Shown in pieces: positions 48,560-57,192 of a DNA stretch of 62,645 nt (its first letter is position 1; every line of letters begins with the position of its first letter). A program made the translations under genes and the position numbers. The stretch is from the NCBI GenBank assembly GCA_036004665.1, contig DASYRG010000002.1, positions 1 to 62,645 of the forward strand, given 5' to 3'. The stretch is from JACQGZ01 sp036004665 (GTDB lineage: Bacteria > Sysuimicrobiota > Sysuimicrobiia > Sysuimicrobiales > Humicultoraceae). A model generated the notes under the pieces. That model was not told the DNA's origin and did not search any database. It worked only from the letters and a program-made list of their open reading frames with translations.

Positions 48560-49815
48560 TGTTCACGCAGGGGTGGCTGGGACTGGCCACCCTGCTGGCG
48601 CTGGTCGGCCTCTTTGCCCACCAGCCCATCATCCTGCTCCTCGGTGCGGTGCTCTTGTTGGGGGCGGGCGCATCCTACCTGTGGGACAAGTACTGTCTCT
48701 GGCGGGTGGAGTACCGGCGGACCTTTGCGCCCCGGCGCGCCTTCTACGGCGAGGAGATCACCCTGGGGGTCGAAGTGACCAACCGCAAAGCCCTGCCGTT
48801 GGCCTGGCTGGAGGCGGTGGACGAACTGCCTGCCGAACTGGAACCGCTCGAGGGCACGGTCATCCCGAGCCTGCGGCAACGCCGGCAGCACCTGGTGAAC
48901 GCCTTCTCCCCCCGCTGGTACGAGCGCGTGCGCCGGCGTGTCCGCCTCCGCTGCAGCGCGAGAGGATGGTTCACCCTGGGGCCGGTGCGGCTGCGCTCGG
49001 GCGACCTCTTCGGCTTCACCCTCCGCGGGCGCGACGTCGAGTTGATCGACCGGCTGATCGTCTATCCCAAGGTGGTGCCGCTGGAGGCGCTGGGCCTGCC
49101 GCCGCTGCACCCCCTGGGGGATGCGCGCACGCCGCGCCTGCTCTTCGAAGATCCCACGCGGACCGTGGGCGTGCGCGACTATCTCCCAGGCGATCCCCTC
49201 CGCCGGCTGCACTGGAAGGCTACGGCGCGCTTGGGCGGGCTGCAGTCCCGCCTCTACGAATCCACGCTGACCCACCGCCTCGCCATCTTCCTGAACATCG
49301 ACACCCTGGGCGAGTACGCCGAGTACCGCGGGTTCGTCCGTCCGCTGCTGGAGTTGAACCTGATGGTGGCAGCCTCCGTCGCCTACTGGGGTAGCGAGCA
49401 GGGGCACCCCGTGGGACTCTACGCCAACGGCTATCTCCCTGAAGGACTGCGCTGGATCGGCATGGCGCCGGCGGCGGGGGCGGCGCATCTGGTCTCGATG
49501 CTGGAGGCGCTGGCCAAGGTCTTCCCCACCCCGGCCATGCCCCTCGACGATCTGATCCATCTGGCGGCTGGGGAGCTGCCCTGGGGGACCACGGCCGTGA
49601 TCGTCACCGCGGTGGTGGACGTGCCGCTGCAGGCCGGCATTCTCAGATTACGGGAAGCGGGGCATGGGGTGGTGCTGCTGCTGATCGGAGACCGCATCCG
49701 CCCGCCTGAGGCGGATGTCCCCGTGTTCTTCATTCGAGGGGAGGTGGGCTGGCGTGCGATGGATGAGCTACGCCTCGCTCCGTCGCTGGGCGCCGCTGCT
49801 GCTGCCCGCCGCTGA
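48559..49815 (+). CDS. DUF58 domain protein
   Basis: This 418-residue protein has one or two N-terminal membrane spans (TLLALVGLFAHQPIILLLGAVLLLGAG, in part) and a large soluble part with the DUF58 signature VRDYLPGDPLRRLHWKATA at about residues 207-225. DUF58 proteins resemble von Willebrand A-like folds and act with MoxR ATPases. The ATG at 48559 overlaps the MoxR stop by one base. Its 3' end overlaps the next gene by 53 bases. Confidence 0.88.
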   Translation: MFTQGWLGLATLLALVGLFAHQPIILLLGAVLLLGAGASYLWDKYCLWRVEYRRTFAPRRAFYGEEITLGVEVTNRKALPLAWLEAVDELPAELEPLEGTVIPSLRQRRQHLVNAFSPRWYERVRRRVRLRCSARGWFTLGPVRLRSGDLFGFTLRGRDVELIDRLIVYPKVVPLEALGLPPLHPLGDARTPRLLFEDPTRTVGVRDYLPGDPLRRLHWKATARLGGLQSRLYESTLTHRLAIFLNIDTLGEYAEYRGFVRPLLELNLMVAASVAYWGSEQGHPVGLYANGYLPEGLRWIGMAPAAGAAHLVSMLEALAKVFPTPAMPLDDLIHLAAGELPWGTTAVIVTAVVDVPLQAGILRLREAGHGVVLLLIGDRIRPPEADVPVFFIRGEVGWRAMDELRLAPSLGAAAAARR

Positions 49816-51205
49816 GTTTACCTGGCTCTATCCCTGGCTGCTGCTGGTGTCGGGTGCCGCGAACCTCGATGGGGCCGCCGCGCTCACCCCCATGGCCGCG
49901 CTGGGACTGCTCATGGGTGGCTACCTCCTGGAGATGATCCCGGCACCGGAGGGCCGCGCCGGATTGCGGGTGCGGCTGGGGGTGCTGGCCGGCGCGCTCC
50001 TGCTGGGCTTGTGGGCGGTGTGGACCTCTCACTACCGCCCCGCCCCGCTGTGGAATCCCGAATGGGTGAGAGGAGTGTTGCAGGCGGCGCACGACGCGCT
50101 CCCCGAAATACCTGCGCCCGCCCTCGGCGCCCTCCTGGCCCCCCTGCTGCTCTGGCGCGGGATGGCGTTGGGCAGCCGGGAGTTCTCCCATTTTTCCGCC
50201 GACGCCGCGTTCCGGCGGGGGCTGGCCTGGTCGGTGGGCTTCGCGTTGCTCTTCGGCATCTTCCAGGGTGCGCGCGGGTTCGCCCTGGTCCGTCCGGCGG
50301 CGGGCGGGTATCTGCTCGCGTTCGTCTTCCTCAGCCTGGTCATGCTCTCGCTAGCCAGGCTGTTGAGCCTGTGGGCGGAGGCGCGGGCGAGAGGCATGCA
50401 CGCGCCGCCCAACCGCCCCTGGCTCGCCCTAGCCATCGGGGTGCCGGCGCTGATCGTGCTGGCGGCGGGGATGCTCGGCGGGCTCGCCGGTGCCGACGTG
50501 TGGCCCTATCTCCGGCCGATCGTCCGGCTGCTCGCTCCCTTGGTGGAGGCGGTCTTCATCGTGCTTTTCTTCGTCGCGGGCTTCATCGCCCGCATCCTCA
50601 TCTTCGCGATCAGCCGCATCCCCAGGCGCGAGCCAGTCGTTCGGCCGGAGGAGCCCCTCGGCCCGCTCGACGAGCTGCTGCGCCGCCTGCGAGATTTCAC
50701 GCCGTCTCCCGAGGTCGTCAGCGACGCGCGCTGGGGGCTGGTGGCGCTGGCGATCCTGATATTTTCGCTGATCATCCTCGCCGTGGCGGCGCGGCGCAGA
50801 TCGCGCGCGCGCGCCGAGGACGAGGACGACCGGGAAAGCGTCTGGGACCGCGCCGATCTCTGGAAGGGGTTGCGGCAGCTCTTCCTGCGACGTCGACCTG
50901 CGCGCGCCCCCGTAGAAGCCGCCGACACTCCGGCGCGCCTGGCCGTCCGGATGCTGTACCGGCGGGTGCTCGCGGCGGCGCGCGCGGCGGGGATAACGCG
51001 CCGGGGCGATCAGACGCCCCGTGAATTTGCCGCGCGGCTGCGGGCTGACGCTGCGCTGGAGGGTCCGGCGCTCAGTGGGATCACACGGGCGTATGAAGTG
51101 GTGAGGTACGGCGCCCGCGATCCCTCGGCGGAAGAAATCCGCGCATCGGAGGAGCACACGGTGTGGTTAGAGGACGAGTTGCAGAGGAGGAGTGCCGATG
51201 GCTGA
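49763..51205 (+). CDS. DUF4129 domain membrane protein
   Basis: This 480-residue protein has about seven to eight membrane spans in its first 330 residues and a C-terminal DUF4129 domain (MLYRRVLAAARAAGITRRGDQTPREFAARL, in part AAGITRRGDQTPREFA). In many bacteria this domain ends a TgpA-like protein that also carries a transglutaminase core; that core is missing here, so the chain is the shorter form. The ATG at 49763 lies inside the DUF58 gene and starts MSYASLRRWAPLLLPA; an upstream open stretch is a shadow. It completes the MoxR/DUF58 operon. Confidence 0.8.
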   Translation: MSYASLRRWAPLLLPAAEFTWLYPWLLLVSGAANLDGAAALTPMAALGLLMGGYLLEMIPAPEGRAGLRVRLGVLAGALLLGLWAVWTSHYRPAPLWNPEWVRGVLQAAHDALPEIPAPALGALLAPLLLWRGMALGSREFSHFSADAAFRRGLAWSVGFALLFGIFQGARGFALVRPAAGGYLLAFVFLSLVMLSLARLLSLWAEARARGMHAPPNRPWLALAIGVPALIVLAAGMLGGLAGADVWPYLRPIVRLLAPLVEAVFIVLFFVAGFIARILIFAISRIPRREPVVRPEEPLGPLDELLRRLRDFTPSPEVVSDARWGLVALAILIFSLIILAVAARRRSRARAEDEDDRESVWDRADLWKGLRQLFLRRRPARAPVEAADTPARLAVRMLYRRVLAAARAAGITRRGDQTPREFAARLRADAALEGPALSGITRAYEVVRYGARDPSAEEIRASEEHTVWLEDELQRRSADG

Positions 51206-52952
51206 AGCCGCCTGGCGGAGGCGCTTCCGGGCGCCGCGCCTCACCTTCCCGACCTGGGCGCGCGACGAGCCGCAGCGGGTGATGTATGCGTCGAATCACA
51301 GCGGCAAGTGGGAGTTGTACGCCTGGGACCGTCCAACCGGCCGCCACCGGCAGGTCACGGACCGTCCGGAAGGCACCATCGCCGGCCGGCTAGATCCCAC
51401 GGGTGAGTGGATCTGGTGGTTCGACGACGACCGCGGGAATGAGTTCGGCCGCTGGATGATCGAGCCGTTCGCCGGTGGGGAGCGCAGACAGGCGGCGCCG
51501 GCGCTGCCCCCGGCCTACGGCGCCGGTCTGGCTCTCGCCCACTCCTTCGCCCTCCTCGGATCATCTCGAGATGAGGGCACCACCGTCTATCTGCTCTCGG
51601 CGGAGGGTGATCCCTCCACGCTCTACCAGCACCGCGAACACGCCTGGATCAGCGGCCTCTCGCGTGATCAGACGCTCTTCTGCCTGAGCCACTCCGAGCA
51701 CGGCGACAACCGCCATCCTGCCTTGCGCCTGCTCGACCTGAGCGGGCGCACCGTCGCCGATCTCTGGGACGGGCCGGGCAAGGGACTGTGGGCCTCCGAG
51801 TGGTCGCCGGTGCGCGGGGATCAACGCATCATCGTGCATCATGAGCGCGCGGATCTGCGCCGCCCCCTGATCTGGGGTGCGACCAGCGGCGACATCGTTG
51901 AGCCTGAGATCGATCTCCCCGGCGAGGTGTGGGCGACCTGGTTTCCGGACGCGTCCGCGTTGTTGATGCTGCACGATCATCGCGGCCGCACGCAACTCTA
52001 CCGCCTGGACCTCTCCGATTTCACGCTCGCTCGGCTGGATACCGAACCCGGTACGATCGTGGCGGCGCGGGTCCGGCCCGATGGTGAGCTCTGGTACATG
52101 TTGACCCGTTCCTCGGCTGCCCCCGAATTGCGCGCGGGCGGCCTGATCCTGTTGCGGCCAGGTGGAGAGCCCGCGCCGGGCGGGGCCGCGTATACCGACC
52201 ACACGGTCGACGACATCCACGTCTTTCTGGCCGAGCCCGCGGGGGCCCGTCCCCATCCGACGCTCCTCTTGATCCACGGCGGTCCCGACGCGCACGATCG
52301 GGACGAGTTCTCTCCGCGCATCCAGGCCTGGGTGGACCACGGCTTTGCGGTGGCGCTGGTGAACTACCGTGGGTCGACGGGCTACGGCAAAGCCTGGAGG
52401 GACGCCCTCGAAGGCAACCCCGGCTTCACCGAGCTCGCCGATATCGTCACAGTGCGCGACTGGTTGGAGTCCTCCGGCATCGCCGACCCAGCCCGCACCG
52501 TCCTCGCCGGCGGCTCCTGGGGCGGCTACCTGACGCTGCTAGGATTGGGAAGGCACCCTGAGCTCTGGGCCCTCGGGATCGCCATCGTCCCGGTGGCGGA
52601 CTACGCGGCGGCGTTCGAAGACGAGATGGAGCCGCTAAAGGCCTTCGACAAGGCTCTCTTCGGCGGGACGCCGGAAGAGATCCCGGAGGTCTATCGGGCG
52701 CGTTCCCCCATCACCTACGTCGATCGGGTGCGGGTGCCCGTGTTCATCCTGGCCGGTGAGAACGATCCCCGCTGCCCGATCCGCCAGATCGACAATTACC
52801 TGGAACGGCTGCGCGAGCTGGGGACCCTCCACGAGGTCTACCGCTACGACGCCGGCCACGGCTCGCTGGTCATCGACGAGGTCATCCGCCAGACTGAACT
52901 GCAGATCGACTTCGCGGCGCGGCATCTCGGGACGTCATCGCCGCTGGGGTAG
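51198..52952 (+). CDS. S9-family serine peptidase (prolyl oligopeptidase-like)
   Basis: This 584-residue protein has an N-terminal beta-propeller (repeats such as VMYASNHSGKWELYAWDR) and a C-terminal alpha/beta-hydrolase domain. The catalytic triad is visible: Ser in GGSWGGYLTLLG, Asp in LAGENDPRCPI and His in DAGHGSLV, with the oxyanion segment LLIHGGPDA. No signal peptide is seen, so it is likely cytoplasmic and cleaves short peptides. The ATG at 51198 has GGAGGAG seven bases upstream, overlapping the DUF4129 gene by eight bases. Confidence 0.92.
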   Translation: MAEAAWRRRFRAPRLTFPTWARDEPQRVMYASNHSGKWELYAWDRPTGRHRQVTDRPEGTIAGRLDPTGEWIWWFDDDRGNEFGRWMIEPFAGGERRQAAPALPPAYGAGLALAHSFALLGSSRDEGTTVYLLSAEGDPSTLYQHREHAWISGLSRDQTLFCLSHSEHGDNRHPALRLLDLSGRTVADLWDGPGKGLWASEWSPVRGDQRIIVHHERADLRRPLIWGATSGDIVEPEIDLPGEVWATWFPDASALLMLHDHRGRTQLYRLDLSDFTLARLDTEPGTIVAARVRPDGELWYMLTRSSAAPELRAGGLILLRPGGEPAPGGAAYTDHTVDDIHVFLAEPAGARPHPTLLLIHGGPDAHDRDEFSPRIQAWVDHGFAVALVNYRGSTGYGKAWRDALEGNPGFTELADIVTVRDWLESSGIADPARTVLAGGSWGGYLTLLGLGRHPELWALGIAIVPVADYAAAFEDEMEPLKAFDKALFGGTPEEIPEVYRARSPITYVDRVRVPVFILAGENDPRCPIRQIDNYLERLRELGTLHEVYRYDAGHGSLVIDEVIRQTELQIDFAARHLGTSSPLG

Positions 52953-53001
52953 TGCCGGTCGGGGGAGAGGACCCTTGTCACGTCGATGAGAATCTCCCCG
53001 C

Positions 53002-53514
53002 ATGATCAGCCGTGCAATCTCCCTCCTCGGCGGCATCCTGCTCTTTGGTGCCATGGCGGTGCTGTTCTATGGAGGACGGACCTTGTCGCGGGACATTGCC
53101 CGGATCTCTCAACAGACAGACGCGCTGCGGGAACAGGTCACCGTCCTGAATCGCAGGGTCCAGACGCTGAACGAGATCCTGTATGCTTTCCGGCCTCCCG
53201 GCGCGGAATTGCCACAGGCACAACGGAGCGCACTGCAGGCGGAAGCCGAGAGGATTCTGGCTGAAGCCAAGGTGCGGTCGTGGGCGTATTACAAAGAGCA
53301 TGGGTTCTTTCCCCGTCGCGCCGACGACATCGTCCTGTCTGTGCCGGCAGGGAGCGCATGGACTCCACCCATCGTGGTGGCGGGCGGCGGTCCCAAGGAG
53401 CGGACGATTCGTTGGGTCGTCACTGGAAACGGGACCCGCATCGTGACGGCGCGAGATCAATGCTATCTTGTCCTTGCCCGTGATGGCACCGCTCGCCAGG
53501 GGTGCAACTTCTAG
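53002..53514 (+). CDS. Small membrane-anchored protein, unknown
   Basis: I do not recognise a family. The 170-residue protein has one N-terminal membrane span (LLGGILLFGAMAVLFYGG), a predicted coiled coil (residues about 30-60, QQTDALREQVTVLNRRVQTL) and a C-terminal globular part with a short disulfide-like pair (DQCYLV ... RQGCNF). The layout recalls pseudopilin-like or division-linker proteins, but the type IV pilin prepilin motif is not seen. It starts 49 bases after the S9 peptidase gene and is the last gene before the T-box leader. Confidence 0.6.
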   Translation: MISRAISLLGGILLFGAMAVLFYGGRTLSRDIARISQQTDALREQVTVLNRRVQTLNEILYAFRPPGAELPQAQRSALQAEAERILAEAKVRSWAYYKEHGFFPRRADDIVLSVPAGSAWTPPIVVAGGGPKERTIRWVVTGNGTRIVTARDQCYLVLARDGTARQGCNF

Positions 53515-53546
53515 GAAGGGGCCGCCCGCCCCGACCTTGACACCCG

Positions 53547-53555
53547 TGCTATAAT
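53547..53555 (+). promoter_or_regulatory. Extended -10 promoter of the trp T-box operon
   Basis: TGCTATAAT is a perfect extended -10 (TGnTATAAT). RNA would begin near 53562, just before the first T-box elements. A TTGACA lies only seven bases upstream of the -10 and cannot serve as its -35. Confidence 0.6.
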
Positions 53556-53574
53556 CCGCTCACAACTTCATACC

Positions 53575-53804
53575 GCCCATGACCGGGAAGAGTACCGGCC
53601 GGGGAGGGTGCCCGCAGGGGCCATTCGACGGCGCGCCAGGCGCCGGAGAGTGCGAGCGAGCCGCGCACCGGTGGGAGCGCGGCACCCGATCCGCCGCGAA
53701 TGGGCCCGGGAGGCGCTGGAGGTTAAGAGCCGGGTCAAGCTGCCCGGAAGATAGGTGGCACCGCGGGAGTCGTACGCTCTCGTCCTTGGGGACGGGAGCG
53801 TTTT
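53575..53804 (+). ncRNA. T-box riboswitch leader, Trp specifier
   Basis: This leader senses uncharged tRNA. The T-box sequence AGGTGGCACCGCGG lies at 53753-53766. The specifier-loop AGTA motif is at 53591-53594, and the stem below it pairs CCGGG (53583-53587) with CCCGG (53705-53709). Between them on the 3' side is GAATGG (53698-53703); after the usual GAA the specifier codon is TGG, tryptophan. The apical GAGAG ... GGTG region near 53646-53675 is also typical. The leader ends in an intrinsic terminator. Uncharged tRNA-Trp would favour read-through into aroF and the trp genes. Confidence 0.88.
53775..53804 (+). terminator. T-box-controlled terminator
   Basis: CGCTCTCGTCC (53775-53785) pairs with GGACGGGAGCG (53790-53800) over a four-base loop with one G-T pair, followed by TTTT. 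It is mutually exclusive with the antiterminator built on the T-box sequence just upstream. Confidence 0.85.
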
Positions 53805-53846
53805 GCATTTCGGGCGGGGTCCTCGCCGAGGTGAGGTGAGCGGGCC

Positions 53847-54866
53847 GTGATCGTCGTGATGGAAGCGGGCGCGAGCGACGCGCAGCTGGAGGCCATCGTG
53901 CAGAAGATCAAAGAGGCGGGGCTGGCCACGCATCTCTCCGTGGGGACGGAACGAGCCGTCATCGGCGTCGTCGGTGACAGCCACACCAAGGAATTACTGC
54001 GCGACACGCTGGAGGCCAGCCCGGGTGTGGAGAAGGTCGTCCGCATCCTCCAGCCCTTCAAACTCGTCAGCCGGGAGTTTCGTCCCGGCGGAACGGTCGT
54101 GCGCGTGGGCGGCGCGCAGTTCGGAGGCACCGCGGTGTCTGTGGCCGCCGGTCCTTGCTCGGTGGAGGACCGCGATCAAATCCTGAGGACGGCCGACGCG
54201 GTGAAGGCCGCCGGAGGGGCACTCCTGCGCGGCGGCGCATTCAAGCCCAGGACCTCACCCTACTCCTTTCAGGGCCTGGAAGAGGAAGGGTTGAAACTGC
54301 TGGCGGAAGCGCGCAGCCGCACGGGCCTCCCGATCGTCACCGAGGCGATGGACGCCGCCCAGCTGGACCTCGTCGTGGAATACGCCGACATGGTTCAGAT
54401 CGGCGCGCGGAACATGCAGAACTATCCGCTCCTGCGGCAGGCGGGGCGGGCCGGCAAGCCGGTGATGCTGAAGCGCGGCGCCGGCGCCACGCTGGAAGAG
54501 CTGCTGCTGGCTGCGGAATACATCATGGCCGAGGGTAACTACGACGTGGTCCTTTGCGAGCGGGGGATCCGCGGGTTCGGCAACTACACCCGCTACACTC
54601 TCGACCTGGCGGCGGTGCCGGTGCTGAAACACCTCACCCACCTGCCGGTGATCGTGGATCCCAGCCACGCCACGGGGAAGTGGCGCTACGTCCAGGCGAT
54701 GGCCCTGGCCGCGGTGGCCGGGGGCGCGGACGGCCTGCTGATTGAGGTGCACCCTGACCCCGAGCGCGCGCTCAGCGACGGCCCTCAGTCGTTGACCCTG
54801 GGGAATTTCGACCGGCTGATGACTGCGGTCAGGGCCGTGGTCGAAGCGGTGGGGCGCACGGTGTGA
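53847..54866 (+). CDS. aroF: 3-deoxy-7-phosphoheptulonate synthase (AroF/AroG beta-type)
   Basis: This 339-residue enzyme makes DAHP, the first shikimate intermediate. The first 85 residues form a ferredoxin-like regulatory domain, and the rest is the type I-beta barrel with VAAGPCSVEDRDQIL, RGGAFKPRTSPYSFQG, VMLKRGAGATLEELL and IVDPSHATGKWRYV. The start is a GTG at 53847 with GAGGTGAG about 8-15 bases upstream. It is the first gene after the T-box. Its stop overlaps the GTG of tyrA. It would supply chorismate for the trp genes that follow. Confidence 0.95.
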   Translation: MIVVMEAGASDAQLEAIVQKIKEAGLATHLSVGTERAVIGVVGDSHTKELLRDTLEASPGVEKVVRILQPFKLVSREFRPGGTVVRVGGAQFGGTAVSVAAGPCSVEDRDQILRTADAVKAAGGALLRGGAFKPRTSPYSFQGLEEEGLKLLAEARSRTGLPIVTEAMDAAQLDLVVEYADMVQIGARNMQNYPLLRQAGRAGKPVMLKRGAGATLEELLLAAEYIMAEGNYDVVLCERGIRGFGNYTRYTLDLAAVPVLKHLTHLPVIVDPSHATGKWRYVQAMALAAVAGGADGLLIEVHPDPERALSDGPQSLTLGNFDRLMTAVRAVVEAVGRTV

Positions 54867-55651
54867 GGCAGATCGCCATCGTTGGGCTGGGGTTGATCGG
54901 CGGCTCGTTGGGCCTTCGTCTGCGGGCGCTGGGGCTGGCCCGGGTCATCGGCGTCGATGCCGACGAGGATGTCGCACGGCGGGCTGCCGAGCGGGAGGCC
55001 GCCGACGAGGTGACGGAGGACCTGCGCCGCATCGGCGAGGCCGAGATCGTCTTTGTTGCCGTTCCCCTCGAAGGGACTGTCGCGGTCGCGCGCGAGGCGG
55101 CCGCCCGGGCCCGGAGGGGTGCGATCCTTACCGACGTGGCCAGCGTAAAGGCACCGATCGTCTCGGCGCTGGCCCATCTGCCGAGGGTGCGCTACGTGGG
55201 CGGCCATCCGATGTTTGGGACGGCCGGGAGGGGGATCGCCGAGGCCGACGGCGACCTCCCGGCGGACCAGCCGTACGTCCTGACGCCGACAAAGGAGACC
55301 GACGGTGCGGCCACCCAGACGCTCCTGGAGTTGATCCAGCAGTTGGGGATGCGGGCCGTGCTGCTCTCGCCGGAGGCGCACGATCGCGCAGCGGCGGAGG
55401 CGAGCCACCTGCCCTATCTCATCGCGCTGGCCTTGAGCGCGGCGGCAGGAGTGGACGCGCGAGAGATTGCGGGACCCGCCTTCCGGGACGCGACGCGGGT
55501 GGCGCAAAGCCCTCCCGATCTGTGGACGGAGATCCTCAAGGCGAACCGGACGCACGTCCTGGCGGCGCTGGACGCGTTCGGTGCGTCGCTCACCAGAACG
55601 CGTGACGCACTGGCACAAGGACACTATCAGCAGGTGGTGCGGGAGAGATGA
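54863..55651 (+). CDS. tyrA: Prephenate dehydrogenase
   Basis: This 262-residue NAD(P)-dependent enzyme makes 4-hydroxyphenylpyruvate for Tyr. It has the dinucleotide motif IVGLGLIGGSLGLRLR at the start, then DVASVKAPIV and GGHPMFGTAGRG, all typical. Family members are often 280-370 residues; the C-terminal ACT domain is absent. The start is a GTG at 54863, overlapping aroF; it overlaps trpE by four bases. It is unusual to find it in a Trp-sensing operon, since Tyr synthesis would then respond to tRNA-Trp. Confidence 0.92.
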   Translation: MRQIAIVGLGLIGGSLGLRLRALGLARVIGVDADEDVARRAAEREAADEVTEDLRRIGEAEIVFVAVPLEGTVAVAREAAARARRGAILTDVASVKAPIVSALAHLPRVRYVGGHPMFGTAGRGIAEADGDLPADQPYVLTPTKETDGAATQTLLELIQQLGMRAVLLSPEAHDRAAAEASHLPYLIALALSAAAGVDAREIAGPAFRDATRVAQSPPDLWTEILKANRTHVLAALDAFGASLTRTRDALAQGHYQQVVRER

Positions 55652-57192
55652 GCCGGGCTCTCGAGATCGAACCGACGAAGACGGAGTTCCTCTCCCAGGC
55701 TCGCGACGGGAACTTGGTGCCCGTCTCGGCCGATCTCCCGGCCGACCTGGAGACGCCAATTTCCGCCTTTCTCAAACTGCGCAACGGCAGTGAGGCGTTC
55801 TTGCTGGAGAGCGTCGAAGGCGGCGAGAAGGTGGGGCGTTACTCCTTCATCGGGGCCGGCCCCTTCCTCCGCCTGCGCGCCTCGGGCGAGACCATCGAGA
55901 TCGATGGGGAGGGGACCCGCGAGACGCGGCGCGGCGACCCGCTGGCCGCCGTCACCGAACTCCTCTCCCGGTATCGCCCCGTGGCACCCGCGGCGGGTCT
56001 CCCGCGCTTCTCCGGAGGCGCCGTCGGGTACTTCGGCTACGATCTCGTACGCCACTTCGAGCGGCTGCCGCCGCGCCCCCCCGAGGCGCTGGGCCTGCCG
56101 GATCTCTACCTCGTCTTCGCCGACGCCGTGGTCATCTTTGACCACGTCAAGCACACCATCCGGGTCGTCGCCAACGCCGTGGTGGATGGGGACGGCGGCG
56201 CAGCTTACCGGCGCGGCGTCGAGCGGGTGGAATCTCTCTATGAGCGCCTGCGTGCGCCGCTGAACACCGGCGACCCGACCGGGCGCGTCGATCCTCTGCA
56301 GCAGACGCAGATGCCCGTGGCCGACTTCATCGGGGCGGTGGAGCGAGCGAAGGAATACGTGCGCGCCGGGGACGTCTTCCAGGTGGTCCTCTCGCGGCGC
56401 GTTTCGCTGGACGCTCCAGGCGTGGACGGCCTGGACGTCTACCGCGCGCTGCGCATGGTGAACCCCTCGCCCTACATGTTCTTTCTAGACTTCGAGGGGG
56501 TGCAGGTCGCCGGCTCCTCTCCGGAAATGCTCGTGCGGCTGGAAGGGGATCTCGTCGAGACACGCCCGCTGGCCGGGACGCGGCCGCGGGGGCGCGACGA
56601 GGAGGACGACGCGCGGCTGGCCGCCGACCTGCTGGCCGATGAGAAGGAACGGGCGGAGCACGTCATGCTCGTCGACCTGGGGCGCAACGACCTCGGGCGT
56701 GTCTGCCGCTACGGGACCGTCGAGGTCAACGAACTGATGGAGATCGAGCGCTTCTCTCATGTCATGCACATCGTCAGCAACGTCCGCGGGCGGCTGCAGC
56801 TCGGCCGGGATGCCCTCGACGTGCTGCGCGCCTGCTTTCCGGCGGGCACGGTGACAGGGGCGCCGAAGGTACGGGCGATGGAGATCATCGACGAACTCGA
56901 GCCGGTGGCGCGGGGGCCCTACGCCGGCGCGGTGGGCTACATCGGGTTCTCGGGCAACATGGACACCTGCATTACCATCCGAACGATCGTGATGGCGGGG
57001 GGACGCGCCCACGTGCAGGCCGGGGCGGGCATCGTCGCCGACTCGGTGCCGGAGCGAGAGTACGTCGAGACGGTGAACAAGGCCAAGGCGCTACTCCGCG
57101 CGCTGGAGATGGCCGGGCGGCGCCAGCGGGAGCGTGGGCGCGTGGCCGGTGCCACGGCGCTCCCCGAGACGGCCGCGGAGGCATCGCCGTGA
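55648..57192 (+). CDS. trpE: Anthranilate synthase component I
   Basis: This 514-residue enzyme converts chorismate to anthranilate with TrpG. The N-terminal domain holds the Trp-feedback motif LLESVEGGEKVGRYSFIG (in part LLESVE). The catalytic part has AGDVFQVVLSRR, SPEMLVRLEGD, RPLAGTRPRGRD and GFSGNMDTCITIRTI. It overlaps tyrA and trpG by four bases each. Length is normal. Enzyme-level inhibition by Trp would add to transcription control by the T-box. Confidence 0.97.
   Translation: MSRALEIEPTKTEFLSQARDGNLVPVSADLPADLETPISAFLKLRNGSEAFLLESVEGGEKVGRYSFIGAGPFLRLRASGETIEIDGEGTRETRRGDPLAAVTELLSRYRPVAPAAGLPRFSGGAVGYFGYDLVRHFERLPPRPPEALGLPDLYLVFADAVVIFDHVKHTIRVVANAVVDGDGGAAYRRGVERVESLYERLRAPLNTGDPTGRVDPLQQTQMPVADFIGAVERAKEYVRAGDVFQVVLSRRVSLDAPGVDGLDVYRALRMVNPSPYMFFLDFEGVQVAGSSPEMLVRLEGDLVETRPLAGTRPRGRDEEDDARLAADLLADEKERAEHVMLVDLGRNDLGRVCRYGTVEVNELMEIERFSHVMHIVSNVRGRLQLGRDALDVLRACFPAGTVTGAPKVRAMEIIDELEPVARGPYAGAVGYIGFSGNMDTCITIRTIVMAGGRAHVQAGAGIVADSVPEREYVETVNKAKALLRALEMAGRRQRERGRVAGATALPETAAEASP

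Noticed and set aside
53537..53555. TTGACA and TATAAT next to each other upstream of the T-box.
   Set aside because: The spacing is only seven bases, so they cannot form one promoter; the extended -10 is used instead.
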